From positions 186,001 to 250,000 of the forward strand of contig DATAJP010000002.1 in NCBI GenBank assembly GCA_036262055.1: a stretch of DNA of 64,000 bases, written 5' to 3'. Under the pieces are notes generated by a model that was given only the letters and a program-made list of their open reading frames with translations, ran no database searches and was not told the origin of the DNA. This DNA comes from Ignavibacteria bacterium (GTDB lineage: Bacteria > Bacteroidota > Ignavibacteria > Tepidaquicellales > Tepidaquicellaceae). The translations under genes and the position numbers were made by a program. Each line of letters begins with the position of its first letter. Position 1 is the first letter of the stretch. Shown here in pieces: positions 42,780 through 52,900 of the stretch.

Positions 42780-42841
42780 CTATCTTCCTCTCCCCTTTTT
42801 ATTGAACATTTTAAACATTCAAAATTAATTAAATTAGTTTT

Positions 42842-44257
42842 GTGAAAATATTTTTTCTCATATTATTCTTTCTTCCATTTTCTCTTTTTGCGCAGGAAGT
42901 TGTCGAGCTTAAGAATGCGGACAGGTTAACGGGCAAGGTTATTGATGGAAAATCGGTGCGTGAAGCGGAGGGCAACGTCCAGTTTGTTCAGGGAAACATT
43001 CGCGTATTCTGCAATTCCGCTACGCAGTTCATAGATGAAAACAGAATCATACTTGTCGGAAATGTGAGAATTTATCAAGATACTCTAACGCTCACTACAT
43101 CTCGCGGTGTTTATTATGGAAATGAAAAACGCGCGACAGGTGAAGGCGGTGTCACACTAAAAGACCCCAATGCAACACTGCGTGCCGATTATGGAACATA
43201 TTACTTCAACGAAGCAAAAGCAATTTTCAACGGGGATGTAATCATAAGAAACCCGCAATATCAAATCACATCAAAGGAACTAACATATTATAGAAACTCG
43301 GAAGATTCTTACGCAAAAGGGAACGTGAAAGTCGAGACGGATTCTGCAGTTATAACGGCTGAAAACGTGGACTTTTTGAAACGTCAGGGACTATCATTTG
43401 CATATCAGAATGCAAAGCTGGTTTCGGATTCAACGGTTATAACTGCAGATACGTTAAGAGATTTTTCATTCGAAAACCGTTCGGAAGCATCAGGAAACGT
43501 TACAATAGTAAGTGAGAATAACAACACTGTCATCACCGGAAATTTTTTAGAAAATTTTGAAGATAGAAACTACACAAAGATAACCGGTAATGCGAAGCTT
43601 CAGCAGATTGAACAAAACGCAAACGGCATAAACGACACTTTGTTTATTTACAGCAGTATGATGGAAGCATTCAGGGATAAACCTGAAAAATATACTGCAA
43701 GCGGAAACGTCGAGACGATAAGAACTGAATTTATGTCACGTTCGGAAAATGCATTTTATTTTCGTGATGCTGAAACTATTTCCCTTACAGGCAACCCCGT
43801 GGTATGGCAGAATAATTCTCAGATGACGGGTGATTCTATTTATGCCGAGCTTCCGGGTAAACAACTACAGACAATTTATGTAATGAAATTTGAAGCATCC
43901 GAAAGACCTTCATTTCTTATTTCGCAATCAGATTCTGTTTATTTCAAAGAAAGATATAATCAGGTTACAGGTGATAATATCATAATCAATTTTCTGAACG
44001 ACAAAGTAAACAATGTCTTCTCAGATAATAACTCAAGCAGTATTTATTTTCTGTATGAAGAAGACGGCAAAGCAAATGGTGTGAATAAAATATCAGGCGT
44101 AGATATGAAGGTTTTATTTGACAGCACCGAACAGGTTGAAAAAATCATAATAGAGCAGGATCCAACCGGTCAATATGCCTCTGAGAACAACATTTCCGAG
44201 ATAAATTTGCGTCTTCCGGGATTTATGTGGCGAGATGATAAACCCATTAGAAAATAG
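42842..44257 (+). CDS. OstA-like LPS transport protein
   Basis: The protein has a signal peptide (FFLILFFLPFSLFA) and then 450 residues of repeating short beta strands in the OstA/LptA pattern, with turns such as AEGNVQFVQGNIRVFCNSA, GNVRIYQDTLTLTT, ADYGTYYFNEAKAIFNGDV and GNVKVETDSAVITAENVDFL. This beta-jellyroll stack matches the periplasmic LPS-bridge domain. At 471 residues it is much longer than LptA and lacks the LptD barrel, like the OstA-like proteins of Bacteroidota. The start is GTG. It would work with LptC, encoded 20 kb away. Confidence 0.85.
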   Translation: MKIFFLILFFLPFSLFAQEVVELKNADRLTGKVIDGKSVREAEGNVQFVQGNIRVFCNSATQFIDENRIILVGNVRIYQDTLTLTTSRGVYYGNEKRATGEGGVTLKDPNATLRADYGTYYFNEAKAIFNGDVIIRNPQYQITSKELTYYRNSEDSYAKGNVKVETDSAVITAENVDFLKRQGLSFAYQNAKLVSDSTVITADTLRDFSFENRSEASGNVTIVSENNNTVITGNFLENFEDRNYTKITGNAKLQQIEQNANGINDTLFIYSSMMEAFRDKPEKYTASGNVETIRTEFMSRSENAFYFRDAETISLTGNPVVWQNNSQMTGDSIYAELPGKQLQTIYVMKFEASERPSFLISQSDSVYFKERYNQVTGDNIIINFLNDKVNNVFSDNNSSSIYFLYEEDGKANGVNKISGVDMKVLFDSTEQVEKIIIEQDPTGQYASENNISEINLRLPGFMWRDDKPIRK

Positions 44258-44365
44258 GTTTTTAATTAAATTTTAAGATACAAAATGTATTTTATCTGAG
44301 CAAAATAAATCTTAACTTATTTCTTTGCTAACCTCAAAAATAACCTTTATTAATTATTTTTTATC

Positions 44366-47300
44366 ATGAAACTAAAAAACCTTTTACCAATTCTTTTTAT
44401 TGTTATCGTCACCGCGCTGTTAATTTCTTCAGGCGGGAAAACCATCGGTGAGAACAACAATAAAACCAACTTTCATTACGACCAGAATTATATCGAAGAC
44501 GAGCTTATCGTAATGCTTAAAGAAGGAGTGGATGCAAATAATTTTGCTTCACAATATAACAGATCTAACAGTATTGGTCTCGAACCCAAAGAAGTTTTAT
44601 TCGAGCCGTATAATATATGGCTGTTTAAATTTGACAGAACTAAAAGCGAATCTGTTAACGCATTGATGGATGTTATGGGTGAGCCAAATGTTAAGCTTGT
44701 GCAGTTTAACCATAAAGTACAATCAAGACAACAGGTTTTTCCTAATGACACGAGATTCAATGAGCAATGGGATATGCATAATACAGGGCAGACAGGCGGA
44801 ACACCTGATGCAGACATTGATGCTCCTGAAGCTTGGGCAATCGCAACCGGCGGTCAAACTGTATTTAACGATACCGTTGTTTGTGCCGACGTTGACGACG
44901 GTTTTTTCTTAACTCATCAGGACGGAAGTTATTGGAAGAATACACGTGAAATTCCAAGTAATGGAATTGATGACGATGCAAACGGATACGTAGATGATTA
45001 TGATGGATGGAGTGCTTACACAAACAGCGGTGTAATAACCAGTGCATCACACGGAACACACACTTCCGGAACAATCGGTGCAGTTGGTAACAATAACCAG
45101 GGTGTCACCGGTGTTAACTGGAAAGTCAAAGTTATGGCAGTTCAAGGGTCATCCGGAACTGAAGCAACAGTTGTAAAAGCATACGGTTATGTTCTTAAAC
45201 AAAAAATGCTTTATCTGCAAACGAACGGACAAAAAGGCGCATTTGTAGTTTCAACAAATTCTTCATTTGGTGTTGATAACGGTCAGCCGGCGAACTATCC
45301 TTTATGGTGCGGATTTTATGATTCACTTGGTGCATGGGGAATTTTAAATTGCGGTGCAGGTCCTAACAATAATGTTAACATTGACATTGTTGGTGATATT
45401 CCGACAGCATGCCCTTCTGATTTTATGATTTCAGTAACAAACACAACGAACACAGACGTTAAAAACTCAGGAGCAGGCTTTGGTCCTATAAATATGGACA
45501 TTGGAGCTCCGGGCACAAGCATCCTTTCAACTACTCCAAATAATAATTATGCAAACAATACCGGAACATCAATGGCGACACCTCACGTGGCAGGAACAGT
45601 GGGCTTGATGTATGCTGCGGCAGGGGCGCCGTTTATAACTTTAGCAAAAAACGACCCTGACTCATGCGCAAGATTATTTAAGAAGTTTATAATGGAGGGT
45701 GTTGATACTTTAGCATCGCTTCAAAGTTTAATTTTATCTAAAGGAAGACTGAATTTATTTAAAACAATTTCAAAAGTTAAAATTCAGAATGTTCCTGTCC
45801 TTAATGCATATAACTTGACTTCACCTGCAGCAGGTGTTACAATTAATACTTTGCCCGGTTCAAACACTCCTATTACTTTTAACTGGGATACTTCGGCAAC
45901 GGGCGCTTCATATAGATTTATTTTTGGCTCACCAAATGCTACATCAAGACAAATTTCGGTTCCTGCTGGATTAAATTCAGTGACATTTACATCAGGACAG
46001 TTAAATTCAATGCTTGCAGCACTTGGAGTTGCAACAGGCGGTCAGCTTGTTGGTCAATGGGATGCATGGGCTTACAGAACACTTCCTGTAAACGATTCTT
46101 TAAAAGCTGCTAACGGTCCGAGAGCAGTTACATTAAGAAGGCAAACCCCGGTTTTGTCCGCTTTCAATCTTAATGCACCTGCAAGCGGCACTACAATTGT
46201 AACTTCAGTCTTTAATACGGGTAATGTTTTATTTAACTGGAGACGTTCAGGCGAAGGAACAACATATAAAGTTTATTATGATAGTCCGACATTCACAGGT
46301 CCACCGATTTTTGGAATGGCATCGAATAATGGCGGAACAGATACAACACTAACTATTCAAAATTCTGCACTCGATGCAATATTGGGAAGCTTAGGTTTAA
46401 ATCCGGGTGATTCATCCGTTGGTCAATATGCTGTATGGGCTTATAATGGGGCTGATTCACTTAAATCAACACAAACTTATAACATTACTTTCAAACGCCA
46501 GGCAAAAGGCGATGTAATAGTTTTATACGATTCAACAGTCGCAAACTGCAGAATTTCAAAAGACTCAATCATTGCAGGTCTTAACTCAAGAGGCGTTACT
46601 TATGATTTATTCAATAGAGGCGGAAATACTGCAACTACAGGTATTTCTTTCAGAGGTTACAAAAAAGTAATTCTTCTTGGTGAAGGAACTTCAGTTGCTT
46701 CGAACAGAGTAAAAGATTCTTTAAAGACATATCTTGCTTCAGGCGGAACTTCAATTGCAACAAAATCAAAGCTTATAATTTTTGCTGAGGATGCCGGTTA
46801 TCACTGGGGCAGAACCGGCTCAACATATATTGATGTTGATTTCGTTTCAAACACACTCGGATGGACATTCGTTGCCGACAGACCTACCGGAAGCACAGGT
46901 CCTGAGGGATTAATGGGTGATAGAATAAACGCAGGATTAAAAGACAGCACTTCAGGTCCATGGCCTGATGTGATTGCAAAATCAACTGTTCCAAGCTTGT
47001 CACACTTATATGCATTTACAAGAGTAGCCGGTAACTATAATGGTGTTGGAAGAATGGCAAATAACTTTAACGTTGCAACATTCTGTGTTGACTTTGAATC
47101 TCTTAAAAATGCAGTCGGTGGTGCAAGCGGTTCACCTCAGAGAAGATGGATACTCGGAGCATTGGATTATGTTGACCAGATAAATCCGACCAACATAGAA
47201 GACCCGAATGCTATTCCAACTGTTTATGAATTAAAACAGAACTTCCCGAATCCGTTCAACCCTGTAACAAAAATAAACTTCTCAATTCCGAAACAGGGAT

Positions 47301-47482
47301 TTGTATCTATGAAAGTTTATGACATAACAGGAAGACTGATTGCAAGTCTTGTTAACGAAATGAAGTCACCCGGATACTACTCGGTTGATTTCAATGCAAC
47401 AAATCTTGCATCGGGAGTTTACTTCTATAGATTGGAATCAAAAGAATTCATTGACGTAAAACGAATGATGCTTATCAAGTAA
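44366..47482 (+). CDS. Secreted subtilisin-like (S8) protease with T9SS sorting domain
   Basis: This 1038-residue protease begins with a short membrane/signal segment (LLPILFIVIVTALLISSG), then an inhibitor-like propeptide (DELIVMLKEGVDANNF). In the S8 domain the catalytic Asp is in VDDGFFLTHQD, His in ASHGTHTSGTIG, the oxyanion Asn in STNSSFG, and Ser in GTSMATPHVAG. Two fibronectin-like segments follow (PVLNAYNLTSPAAG and PVLSAFNLNAPASG), then a further domain, and the last 80 residues are a T9SS domain (KQNFPNPFNPVTKINFSIP, LASGVYFYRL, RMMLIK). It would be active outside the cell. Confidence 0.92.
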   Translation: MKLKNLLPILFIVIVTALLISSGGKTIGENNNKTNFHYDQNYIEDELIVMLKEGVDANNFASQYNRSNSIGLEPKEVLFEPYNIWLFKFDRTKSESVNALMDVMGEPNVKLVQFNHKVQSRQQVFPNDTRFNEQWDMHNTGQTGGTPDADIDAPEAWAIATGGQTVFNDTVVCADVDDGFFLTHQDGSYWKNTREIPSNGIDDDANGYVDDYDGWSAYTNSGVITSASHGTHTSGTIGAVGNNNQGVTGVNWKVKVMAVQGSSGTEATVVKAYGYVLKQKMLYLQTNGQKGAFVVSTNSSFGVDNGQPANYPLWCGFYDSLGAWGILNCGAGPNNNVNIDIVGDIPTACPSDFMISVTNTTNTDVKNSGAGFGPINMDIGAPGTSILSTTPNNNYANNTGTSMATPHVAGTVGLMYAAAGAPFITLAKNDPDSCARLFKKFIMEGVDTLASLQSLILSKGRLNLFKTISKVKIQNVPVLNAYNLTSPAAGVTINTLPGSNTPITFNWDTSATGASYRFIFGSPNATSRQISVPAGLNSVTFTSGQLNSMLAALGVATGGQLVGQWDAWAYRTLPVNDSLKAANGPRAVTLRRQTPVLSAFNLNAPASGTTIVTSVFNTGNVLFNWRRSGEGTTYKVYYDSPTFTGPPIFGMASNNGGTDTTLTIQNSALDAILGSLGLNPGDSSVGQYAVWAYNGADSLKSTQTYNITFKRQAKGDVIVLYDSTVANCRISKDSIIAGLNSRGVTYDLFNRGGNTATTGISFRGYKKVILLGEGTSVASNRVKDSLKTYLASGGTSIATKSKLIIFAEDAGYHWGRTGSTYIDVDFVSNTLGWTFVADRPTGSTGPEGLMGDRINAGLKDSTSGPWPDVIAKSTVPSLSHLYAFTRVAGNYNGVGRMANNFNVATFCVDFESLKNAVGGASGSPQRRWILGALDYVDQINPTNIEDPNAIPTVYELKQNFPNPFNPVTKINFSIPKQGFVSMKVYDITGRLIASLVNEMKSPGYYSVDFNATNLASGVYFYRLESKEFIDVKRMMLIK

Positions 47483-47818
47483 CCTCGTAAAAAAACATTG
47501 ATTTATTTTAAAAAAGCCGTCTTTTGACGGCTTTTTTATTTACATTTCTATATTTCCACAAAATCCTCAAAAAATAAACTTAAATAGCCAATAATTGTAA
47601 GTATAATTAAGTGTTTTAACTTAGAATTAACGACTTATTGAGGATAAATAAGTTATATCTAAGCTAAATTAATAATTATTTTTATCAGTCTTGATTTTAT
47701 TGTTTGGGTTCTTTATAATTGTAGTGTAAAAACTATCTTAAAACGTAGTTTTTTGTTTTACCCTGAAAGAGAAAAACCCCTGATTTTAAATAATATTCAT
47801 AAAACTAAATTAACTGCT
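47483..47818. other. 336-bp leader region
   Basis: After the terminator at 47511-47537, about 280 bp of strongly AT-rich sequence precede the next ATG. There is no open frame with coding character. It should hold the promoter and a long leader of the first YCF48 paralogue. I could not pick out a specific promoter with confidence, and the second paralogue has a shorter, different upstream region. Confidence 0.6.
47511..47537 (+). terminator. Rho-independent terminator after the S8 protease gene
   Basis: AAAAAGCCGTC-TTTT-GACGGCTTTTTT, about 28 bp after the stop codon. Confidence 0.9.
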
Positions 47819-49093
47819 ATGAAAAAAATTTTTATGGTTTTAGCAATGATGTTTTTAACTGTAACCATTGCAAATGCTCAACCATGGACAGCCTACAATA
47901 CGGGACAGCCGTATTCATTATTCGGTGTTGACTTTAAAGATGCAAACACCGGTGTTGCTATCGGTCAGGGCGGAACAGTATTGAGAACCACGGATGCAGG
48001 CGCAAACTGGGAAGTTGTCTGGCAGCATTTAACAATCTGGCTCAATGATGTTAAATGGCAAGGCGCAGGAAATCCGACATGGGTTTGGGCGGTTGGCTTA
48101 CACGGTGTAATTTTAAAATCTGTTGATGACGGTGTTACATGGACCATTTCAAGAGATTCTTCTGATGTATTGCATACATTAAGAGGACTTGAGACATGGG
48201 GAACAGACAACGTTCTTGCAGTTGGTTATGCAGGAGCAATGTTCCAGACAAACAATGGTGGTGGAGTTTGGGCTCAGCGAACCGATATCCCTTGGACAAT
48301 GCATTCAATTGCATTCTCACCTAACTTCTTAGTTGATGGTAGAGCTATTATCTGCGGAACAGACGGTTTAATCTGGAGGTCAACAAACTTCGGAGCAAAC
48401 TGGGTATCAAGACCTTCAGGCAGATATGATTACCTGAATGATGTTGTTTTCTTAGATCCGGATGTCGCAATGATTTGCGGTAACAACGGAACAGTTTTAA
48501 GAAGCACCAACTGGGGATTCAGCTGGTCGCTTATTGATTTCTCATCAATTACAATTGAGCATTTGCGTTCAATTGACCAGTTCTTTGACGGTATTGCCCG
48601 CAAAGTTACTGTAGTTGGTGACCATGGAAAAATCCTGACATCAAACGATAATGGTTTCGTTTGGTTTGATCAGTTAAATGCTGACGGAAGACATTTATAC
48701 GGAGTTTCTTTATACTCATTAACAAATGCAACTGCAGTAGGTGAAGTCGGAACAGGCGTTACCGGCGCAATGTTCGTAACATTCGCAAACGGTGCAGTAG
48801 GCATCAGCCAGAACGGAACAACAGTTCCTTCAAAATTTGAGTTGAGCCAGAACTATCCTAATCCGTTCAACCCAAGCACTAAAATTAATATTTCAGTTCC
48901 TTTCACAAGTCCTGTTAAATTAACTGTGTTTGACATAACAGGAAAAGAAGTTGCTTCATTGTTTAACGGAACATTGAGCGCAGGAAATTATACATATGAT
49001 TTCAATGCAACAAATCTTGCCTCAGGAATTTATATGTATCAGTTGACAACAAACAACTTTGTTGAAACGAAAAGAATGACTCTTATTAAGTAA
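47819..49093 (+). CDS. Secreted YCF48-repeat protein with T9SS sorting domain (paralogue 1)
   Basis: From ATG 47819 (signal MKKIFMVLAMMFLTVTIANA) the protein has 424 residues. It contains a YCF48-type propeller (ANTGVAIGQGGTVLRTTDAG, WAVGLHGVILKSVDDG, CGTDGLIWRSTNFGANW, CGNNGTVLRSTNWG) and a T9SS domain (SQNYPNPFNPSTKINISVP, LASGIYMYQL, KRMTLIK). Upstream in-frame residues to 47753 do not look like a signal peptide and are rejected. The downstream gene encodes a close tandem paralogue. YCF48-family proteins serve as assembly factors in phototrophs; that role is not implied here. Confidence 0.9.
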   Translation: MKKIFMVLAMMFLTVTIANAQPWTAYNTGQPYSLFGVDFKDANTGVAIGQGGTVLRTTDAGANWEVVWQHLTIWLNDVKWQGAGNPTWVWAVGLHGVILKSVDDGVTWTISRDSSDVLHTLRGLETWGTDNVLAVGYAGAMFQTNNGGGVWAQRTDIPWTMHSIAFSPNFLVDGRAIICGTDGLIWRSTNFGANWVSRPSGRYDYLNDVVFLDPDVAMICGNNGTVLRSTNWGFSWSLIDFSSITIEHLRSIDQFFDGIARKVTVVGDHGKILTSNDNGFVWFDQLNADGRHLYGVSLYSLTNATAVGEVGTGVTGAMFVTFANGAVGISQNGTTVPSKFELSQNYPNPFNPSTKINISVPFTSPVKLTVFDITGKEVASLFNGTLSAGNYTYDFNATNLASGIYMYQLTTNNFVETKRMTLIK

Positions 49094-49125
49094 GAATTTC
49101 CAAATATACTTTTTTCATAGTAAGG

Positions 49126-49151
49126 AAGCCCCGTGAAAACGGGGCTTTTTT
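49126..49151 (+). terminator. Rho-independent terminator after YCF48 paralogue 1
   Basis: AAGCCCCGT-GAAA-ACGGGGCTTTTTT, about 33 bp after the stop. Confidence 0.92.
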
Positions 49152-49325
49152 ATTTTAATTCATTAGTAAAAATGCTTATTTACAAACAAAAGTCTTGATT
49201 TTTATTTTTATAATCGCAATTTTGTAGTAAATAAACTCGCTCAGTTACCCTACTTCGCCTGTTTATCACACCCTGAAAAAATCACCCTGAAGCTTAGAAT
49301 TATTTTCTAAATTAAATTTTTTGCT

Positions 49326-50597
49326 ATGAAAAGATTTTTCTTCGCTTTATTTTTGGTGTTTGCCACAGTCGAAAGCACCCAAGCACAACCCTGGACATTA
49401 TATCAAACCGGAGTTCCATATTCGCTTTTTGCAGTCGATTTTAAGGACGCAAATACCGGTCTTGCTGTAGGTCAGGGAGGAACCATCATAAGAACAATAG
49501 ACGGCGGTCAAAGCTGGAATCTTGTATACCAGCATTTAACAATCTGGCTTAATGATGTTAAATGGCAGGGCGCGGGGAATCCGACCTGGGCTTGGGCAGT
49601 CGGTCTTAACGGGGTTATCTTAAAAAGCACTAATGATGGCGCAAATTGGACAGTCTCAAAAGACTCGACGGATGTTTTGCATACCTTGCGGGGTCTTGAA
49701 ACATGGGGAGTTGATAACGTTCTTGCTGTCGGTTACGCAGGAGCAATGTTTCAGACTAATAACGGTGGTGCGGTGTGGACACAAAGAACAGACATTCCGT
49801 GGACAATGCACTCGATTGCTTTCTCGCCGAACTTTGCAATTGACGGAAGAGCAATAATAAGCGGGACTGACGGATTAATATGGCGTTCAACCAACTTCGG
49901 AGTTAACTGGGTATCACGACCTTCCGGAAGATTTGATTATCTTAATGACGTTGTTTTCATAAATCCGGATGTAGCAATGATATGCGGAAACAACGGAACG
50001 ATTTTACGTTCAACAAATTGGGGGCATACCTGGTCGGTTAATCTGCAATTTCTTACAAGCGAACATCTTCGCTCTATAGATATGTTCACTGACGGAATAA
50101 ACACTAAGATTACCACCTGCGGAGACCACGGAAAAATTATGACTTCGAATGATTTGGGTTTTACATTCATCGACCAGCTCAACCTTGAAACACGTCACAT
50201 GTACGGTGTATCATTAAGGTCATTGCTTGAAGGTACTGCAGTTGGTGAAATAGGAAGCGGGGCTGCAGGAGCAATGTATGTTACAAGCGCTAACGGTGCA
50301 GTTGGAATTTCTCAAATCGGAACCGGCGTACCGGATAAATTTGAGCTTAAACAAAATTATCCTAATCCCTTTAACCCAAGCACGAAGATAAATTTTTCAA
50401 TTCCTTTTGCAGGACCTGTTAAGCTGGCAGTATATGATATATCCGGGAAAGAAATTGCCTCATTGGTAAATGAAAAATTAAACGTTGGAACTTATGAATA
50501 TGAATTTAAAGCAGGTAATCTTGCAAGCGGAGTTTATTTCTACAAACTGATTACAAATGATTTTGTTCAGACAAAAAAAATGACTCTTATTAAATAA
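49326..50597 (+). CDS. Secreted YCF48-repeat protein with T9SS sorting domain (paralogue 2)
   Basis: This 423-residue tandem paralogue has the same architecture as the gene at 47819: signal peptide (FFFALFLVFATVESTQA), YCF48 propeller and T9SS domain (KQNYPNPFNPSTKINFSIP, LASGVYFYKL, KKMTLIK). Long stretches match its neighbour exactly, such as LNDVKWQGAGNPTW and AVGYAGAMFQTNNGG, while the signal peptides and 3' parts of the propeller differ. Each copy has its own terminator, so they are separately transcribed. The duplication may allow antigenic or functional variation. Confidence 0.9.
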   Translation: MKRFFFALFLVFATVESTQAQPWTLYQTGVPYSLFAVDFKDANTGLAVGQGGTIIRTIDGGQSWNLVYQHLTIWLNDVKWQGAGNPTWAWAVGLNGVILKSTNDGANWTVSKDSTDVLHTLRGLETWGVDNVLAVGYAGAMFQTNNGGAVWTQRTDIPWTMHSIAFSPNFAIDGRAIISGTDGLIWRSTNFGVNWVSRPSGRFDYLNDVVFINPDVAMICGNNGTILRSTNWGHTWSVNLQFLTSEHLRSIDMFTDGINTKITTCGDHGKIMTSNDLGFTFIDQLNLETRHMYGVSLRSLLEGTAVGEIGSGAAGAMYVTSANGAVGISQIGTGVPDKFELKQNYPNPFNPSTKINFSIPFAGPVKLAVYDISGKEIASLVNEKLNVGTYEYEFKAGNLASGVYFYKLITNDFVQTKKMTLIK

Positions 50598-50628
50598 TGT
50601 AGTGAGAACAATAGAGAGAAATATGTAA

Positions 50629-50659
50629 CAAAAAAGCCGCTTGCTCAGCGGCTTTTTTG
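50629..50659. terminator. Rho-independent terminator after YCF48 paralogue 2
   Basis: AAAAAAGCCGC-TTGCTCA-GCGGCTTTTTT. It has T runs on both strands and lies between this gene and the convergent kynureninase gene. Confidence 0.9.
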
Positions 50660-50676
50660 TTTGTAAACATTAATAT

Positions 50677-50743
50677 GGTAGGACAGACATGACCCAAAGG
50701 GTACCCCTTGTCTGTCCCGACAGGCAGGAATGCCTGTCGTACT
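50677..50743. repeat. Dispersed repeat, family C
   Basis: GGTAGGACAGACATGACCCAAAGGGTACCCC, then TTGTCTGTCCCGACAGGCAGGAATGCCTGTCGTAC: the same double hairpin as 18690-18742, with a 14-bp insertion (itself palindromic) in the first loop. It lies next to the kynU stop. Confidence 0.82.
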
Positions 50744-50752
50744 AAATTCAAA

Positions 50753-52027
50753 TTAATTTTTTTCTTGCTTAAACAATATCTCCACAAAACAATATACATC
50801 CTCAAAAGTATTATATAACGGAACAGGAGCAACGCGTATTACATCCGGTTCACGCCAGTCACAAAAAACGCATTCCTTAATCAATCTGTCATGCATAATT
50901 TTTCCGTTTTCTTTTGCTCTTAATGACAATTGACAGCCCCGCGCATCGGGATTTGCGGGTGTAATAATTTCTATTAAATTATTATGTTCCTTATTTTTTT
51001 CGTTTATTAGATACTCCATATAACCAGTAAGCTGCACACTTTTTTCTCTCAGTTTTTCTATATTAGCTTCATAAAAAACATCAAGAGATGCTTTTAATGC
51101 CGCTAATTGAAAAATCGGAGGATTGCTTAACTGCCAACTTTCAGCAGTTGGAATCGGAATATATTTCGAGTCCATTAAGAATCTTGTTCCCTTATCATGT
51201 CCCCACCATCCTAGAAATTTCGGAAGTGTTGCATCCTGAACGTGCTTTTTATTTATAAAAGCTCCGCCTATTGCGCCGGGACCGCCATTCATATATTTAT
51301 AATTACACCACACAGCAAAATCAACATCCCAGTCATGCAAATACAATGGCACATTTCCTATTGCATGAGCCAAATCAAAACCAACAATGCATCCTTTTTT
51401 ATGTCCTGCCTCAGTAATTCCTTTCATGTCGAACAATTGCCCGGAGTAATAATTCACTCCTGCAATCATTATCAAAGCAATCTTATCTCCTTCCCTGTCA
51501 ATGATTTCCAAAATGTCATCCATTCTTGTGATGGATTCGCCTTCTCTCGGCTTTGCTTCAATCAATGCATCCGCAACACCGAAACCATGAAATCTTATCT
51601 GTGATTGAACTGCATAATGGTCGGAAGGAAAACAATTTCCTTCAATTAATATTTTATAACGTTCATTTGTTGGTCTGTAAAATGATACCATCATTAAATG
51701 CAGGTTGACCGTAAGCGAGTTCATGTTCACAACTTCCTCGTTTTCTGCTCCCGCAAGCGCAGCGGTTTTTTCGGTTAAGAACTCGTGATACGGCAGCCAC
51801 GGGTTTTGCGCATGAAGATGACCTTCGACGCCAAGGTTTTTCCAGTCTTCCAGTTCTTGTTCAACATATGCTTTAGTTATGAACGGCTGAAGTCCAAGTG
51901 AGTTTCCGCAAAGATAAATAACTTCATTACGGTCTTTATCACGGGGAATATGAAACCGGTTGCGGAATTCCCTCAGCGGGTCGTTTTTGTCAGCGTCTTT
52001 TGCGTAATTTTTATCTGTTGTGTACAT
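50753..52027 (-). CDS. kynU: Kynureninase
   Basis: KynU is a PLP enzyme that splits kynurenine into anthranilate and alanine. The 424 residues are usual. Family marks are YLCGNSLGLQP at the N-terminus, LTVNLHLMMVSFY, the cofactor-binding FDLAHAIGN, and the Schiff-base Lys in WCNYKYMNGGPG near residue 240. It lies 66 bp after the cyclase gene that would supply its substrate. Tryptophan 2,3-dioxygenase, the first pathway step, is not in the window. Confidence 0.95.
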   Translation of the reverse strand: MYTTDKNYAKDADKNDPLREFRNRFHIPRDKDRNEVIYLCGNSLGLQPFITKAYVEQELEDWKNLGVEGHLHAQNPWLPYHEFLTEKTAALAGAENEEVVNMNSLTVNLHLMMVSFYRPTNERYKILIEGNCFPSDHYAVQSQIRFHGFGVADALIEAKPREGESITRMDDILEIIDREGDKIALIMIAGVNYYSGQLFDMKGITEAGHKKGCIVGFDLAHAIGNVPLYLHDWDVDFAVWCNYKYMNGGPGAIGGAFINKKHVQDATLPKFLGWWGHDKGTRFLMDSKYIPIPTAESWQLSNPPIFQLAALKASLDVFYEANIEKLREKSVQLTGYMEYLINEKNKEHNNLIEIITPANPDARGCQLSLRAKENGKIMHDRLIKECVFCDWREPDVIRVAPVPLYNTFEDVYCFVEILFKQEKN

Positions 52028-52093
52028 TTTACAATTTAATTACGAATTTCACAAATTAATACGAACTTTTAAAAACAAAATTAATTAAAAAGG

Positions 52094-52900
52094 TCATTGC
52101 AAATTGTAAAGAAATACTCTGCTTGGTGCGGCATCTGATTTCCAATCGGGAATCTGAATACTCACCAAATATTTTCCATCAGTTATTTCATTTGATGCAT
52201 AAATCATTTCAGTAATTGTTTTCAATGAATGATTATTCTTTTCGACATCGTGACTTTCTTGTTTAACGTTCCAAAAAATATGATGATTAGACAGCTTGCC
52301 TTCGTCAAATGTTCTGTCAACTGAAGGCAAATCTGCAAGCAGATGCTCAATGCCGAGTTCATTAATATAACTCATCGCGCCATTAGAAAAAAATGGCGGT
52401 TCGTTTTGCATGTATCTTCTGATTTTTTTGGAATCATCGTTCGGCAAAGTTCTTATCATTAAAGCTTTTACGTTATCATTTTTTTTAATTTTTTTCTCTA
52501 TGCTTTCTCGTGTAATGACTTTATCTGTGCCGTTGAACTTTGGGTCATAATTATCTTTAGTCTTATCTGCATTAACAGGTTCTACGGTAATTAATTCCCC
52601 AATCATAAAAATATTTTTCAGAACATCATTTACATAAATTCTTTTATCGGTTATGTGACCGACGCATTCGGTGTGTGTGCCGTTGCAATGAGGGATAAGG
52701 GTAACTTTTTCAAAGTTACAGCTTCCGCCCTGACGTGTATCGCCGATTATATCACCCGCCTGATATGGGAATGAAGTCGCAAGCTCGACATCATATGTGT
52801 TCGGCTGTTCTGCGTTGAAATTAACAGGTATGGATATTTCAAGAGGTGCTGAAACATCAACTGAATAATTTTTATTATTTATTTCAATGGATAACTTCAT
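52094..52900 (-). CDS. Cyclase-family protein, probable kynurenine formamidase
   Basis: This metal-dependent cyclase/hydrolase has the zinc motif HCNGTHTECVGH, the variant of the family HxGTHxD signature. Other family features are the SIPVNF opening and the ADLPSVDR segment near residue 195. KynB-type formamidases (hydrolysing N-formylkynurenine) belong to this family, and the next gene is kynureninase, so formamidase activity is the best guess. At 268 residues it is longer than typical KynB (about 210). Its ATG directly follows the stop codon of the channel gene. Confidence 0.78.
   Translation of the reverse strand: MKLSIEINNKNYSVDVSAPLEISIPVNFNAEQPNTYDVELATSFPYQAGDIIGDTRQGGSCNFEKVTLIPHCNGTHTECVGHITDKRIYVNDVLKNIFMIGELITVEPVNADKTKDNYDPKFNGTDKVITRESIEKKIKKNDNVKALMIRTLPNDDSKKIRRYMQNEPPFFSNGAMSYINELGIEHLLADLPSVDRTFDEGKLSNHHIFWNVKQESHDVEKNNHSLKTITEMIYASNEITDGKYLVSIQIPDWKSDAAPSRVFLYNLQ

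Noticed and set aside
47753-47818. Longer N-terminus for YCF48 paralogue 1
   Set aside because: The extra residues are polar and would bury the signal peptide; the ATG at 47819 starts a normal one.
28703-50597. YCF48 proteins as photosystem assembly factors
   Set aside because: The proteins carry T9SS sorting domains and signal peptides, and no photosynthesis gene is present; only the repeat fold is shared.
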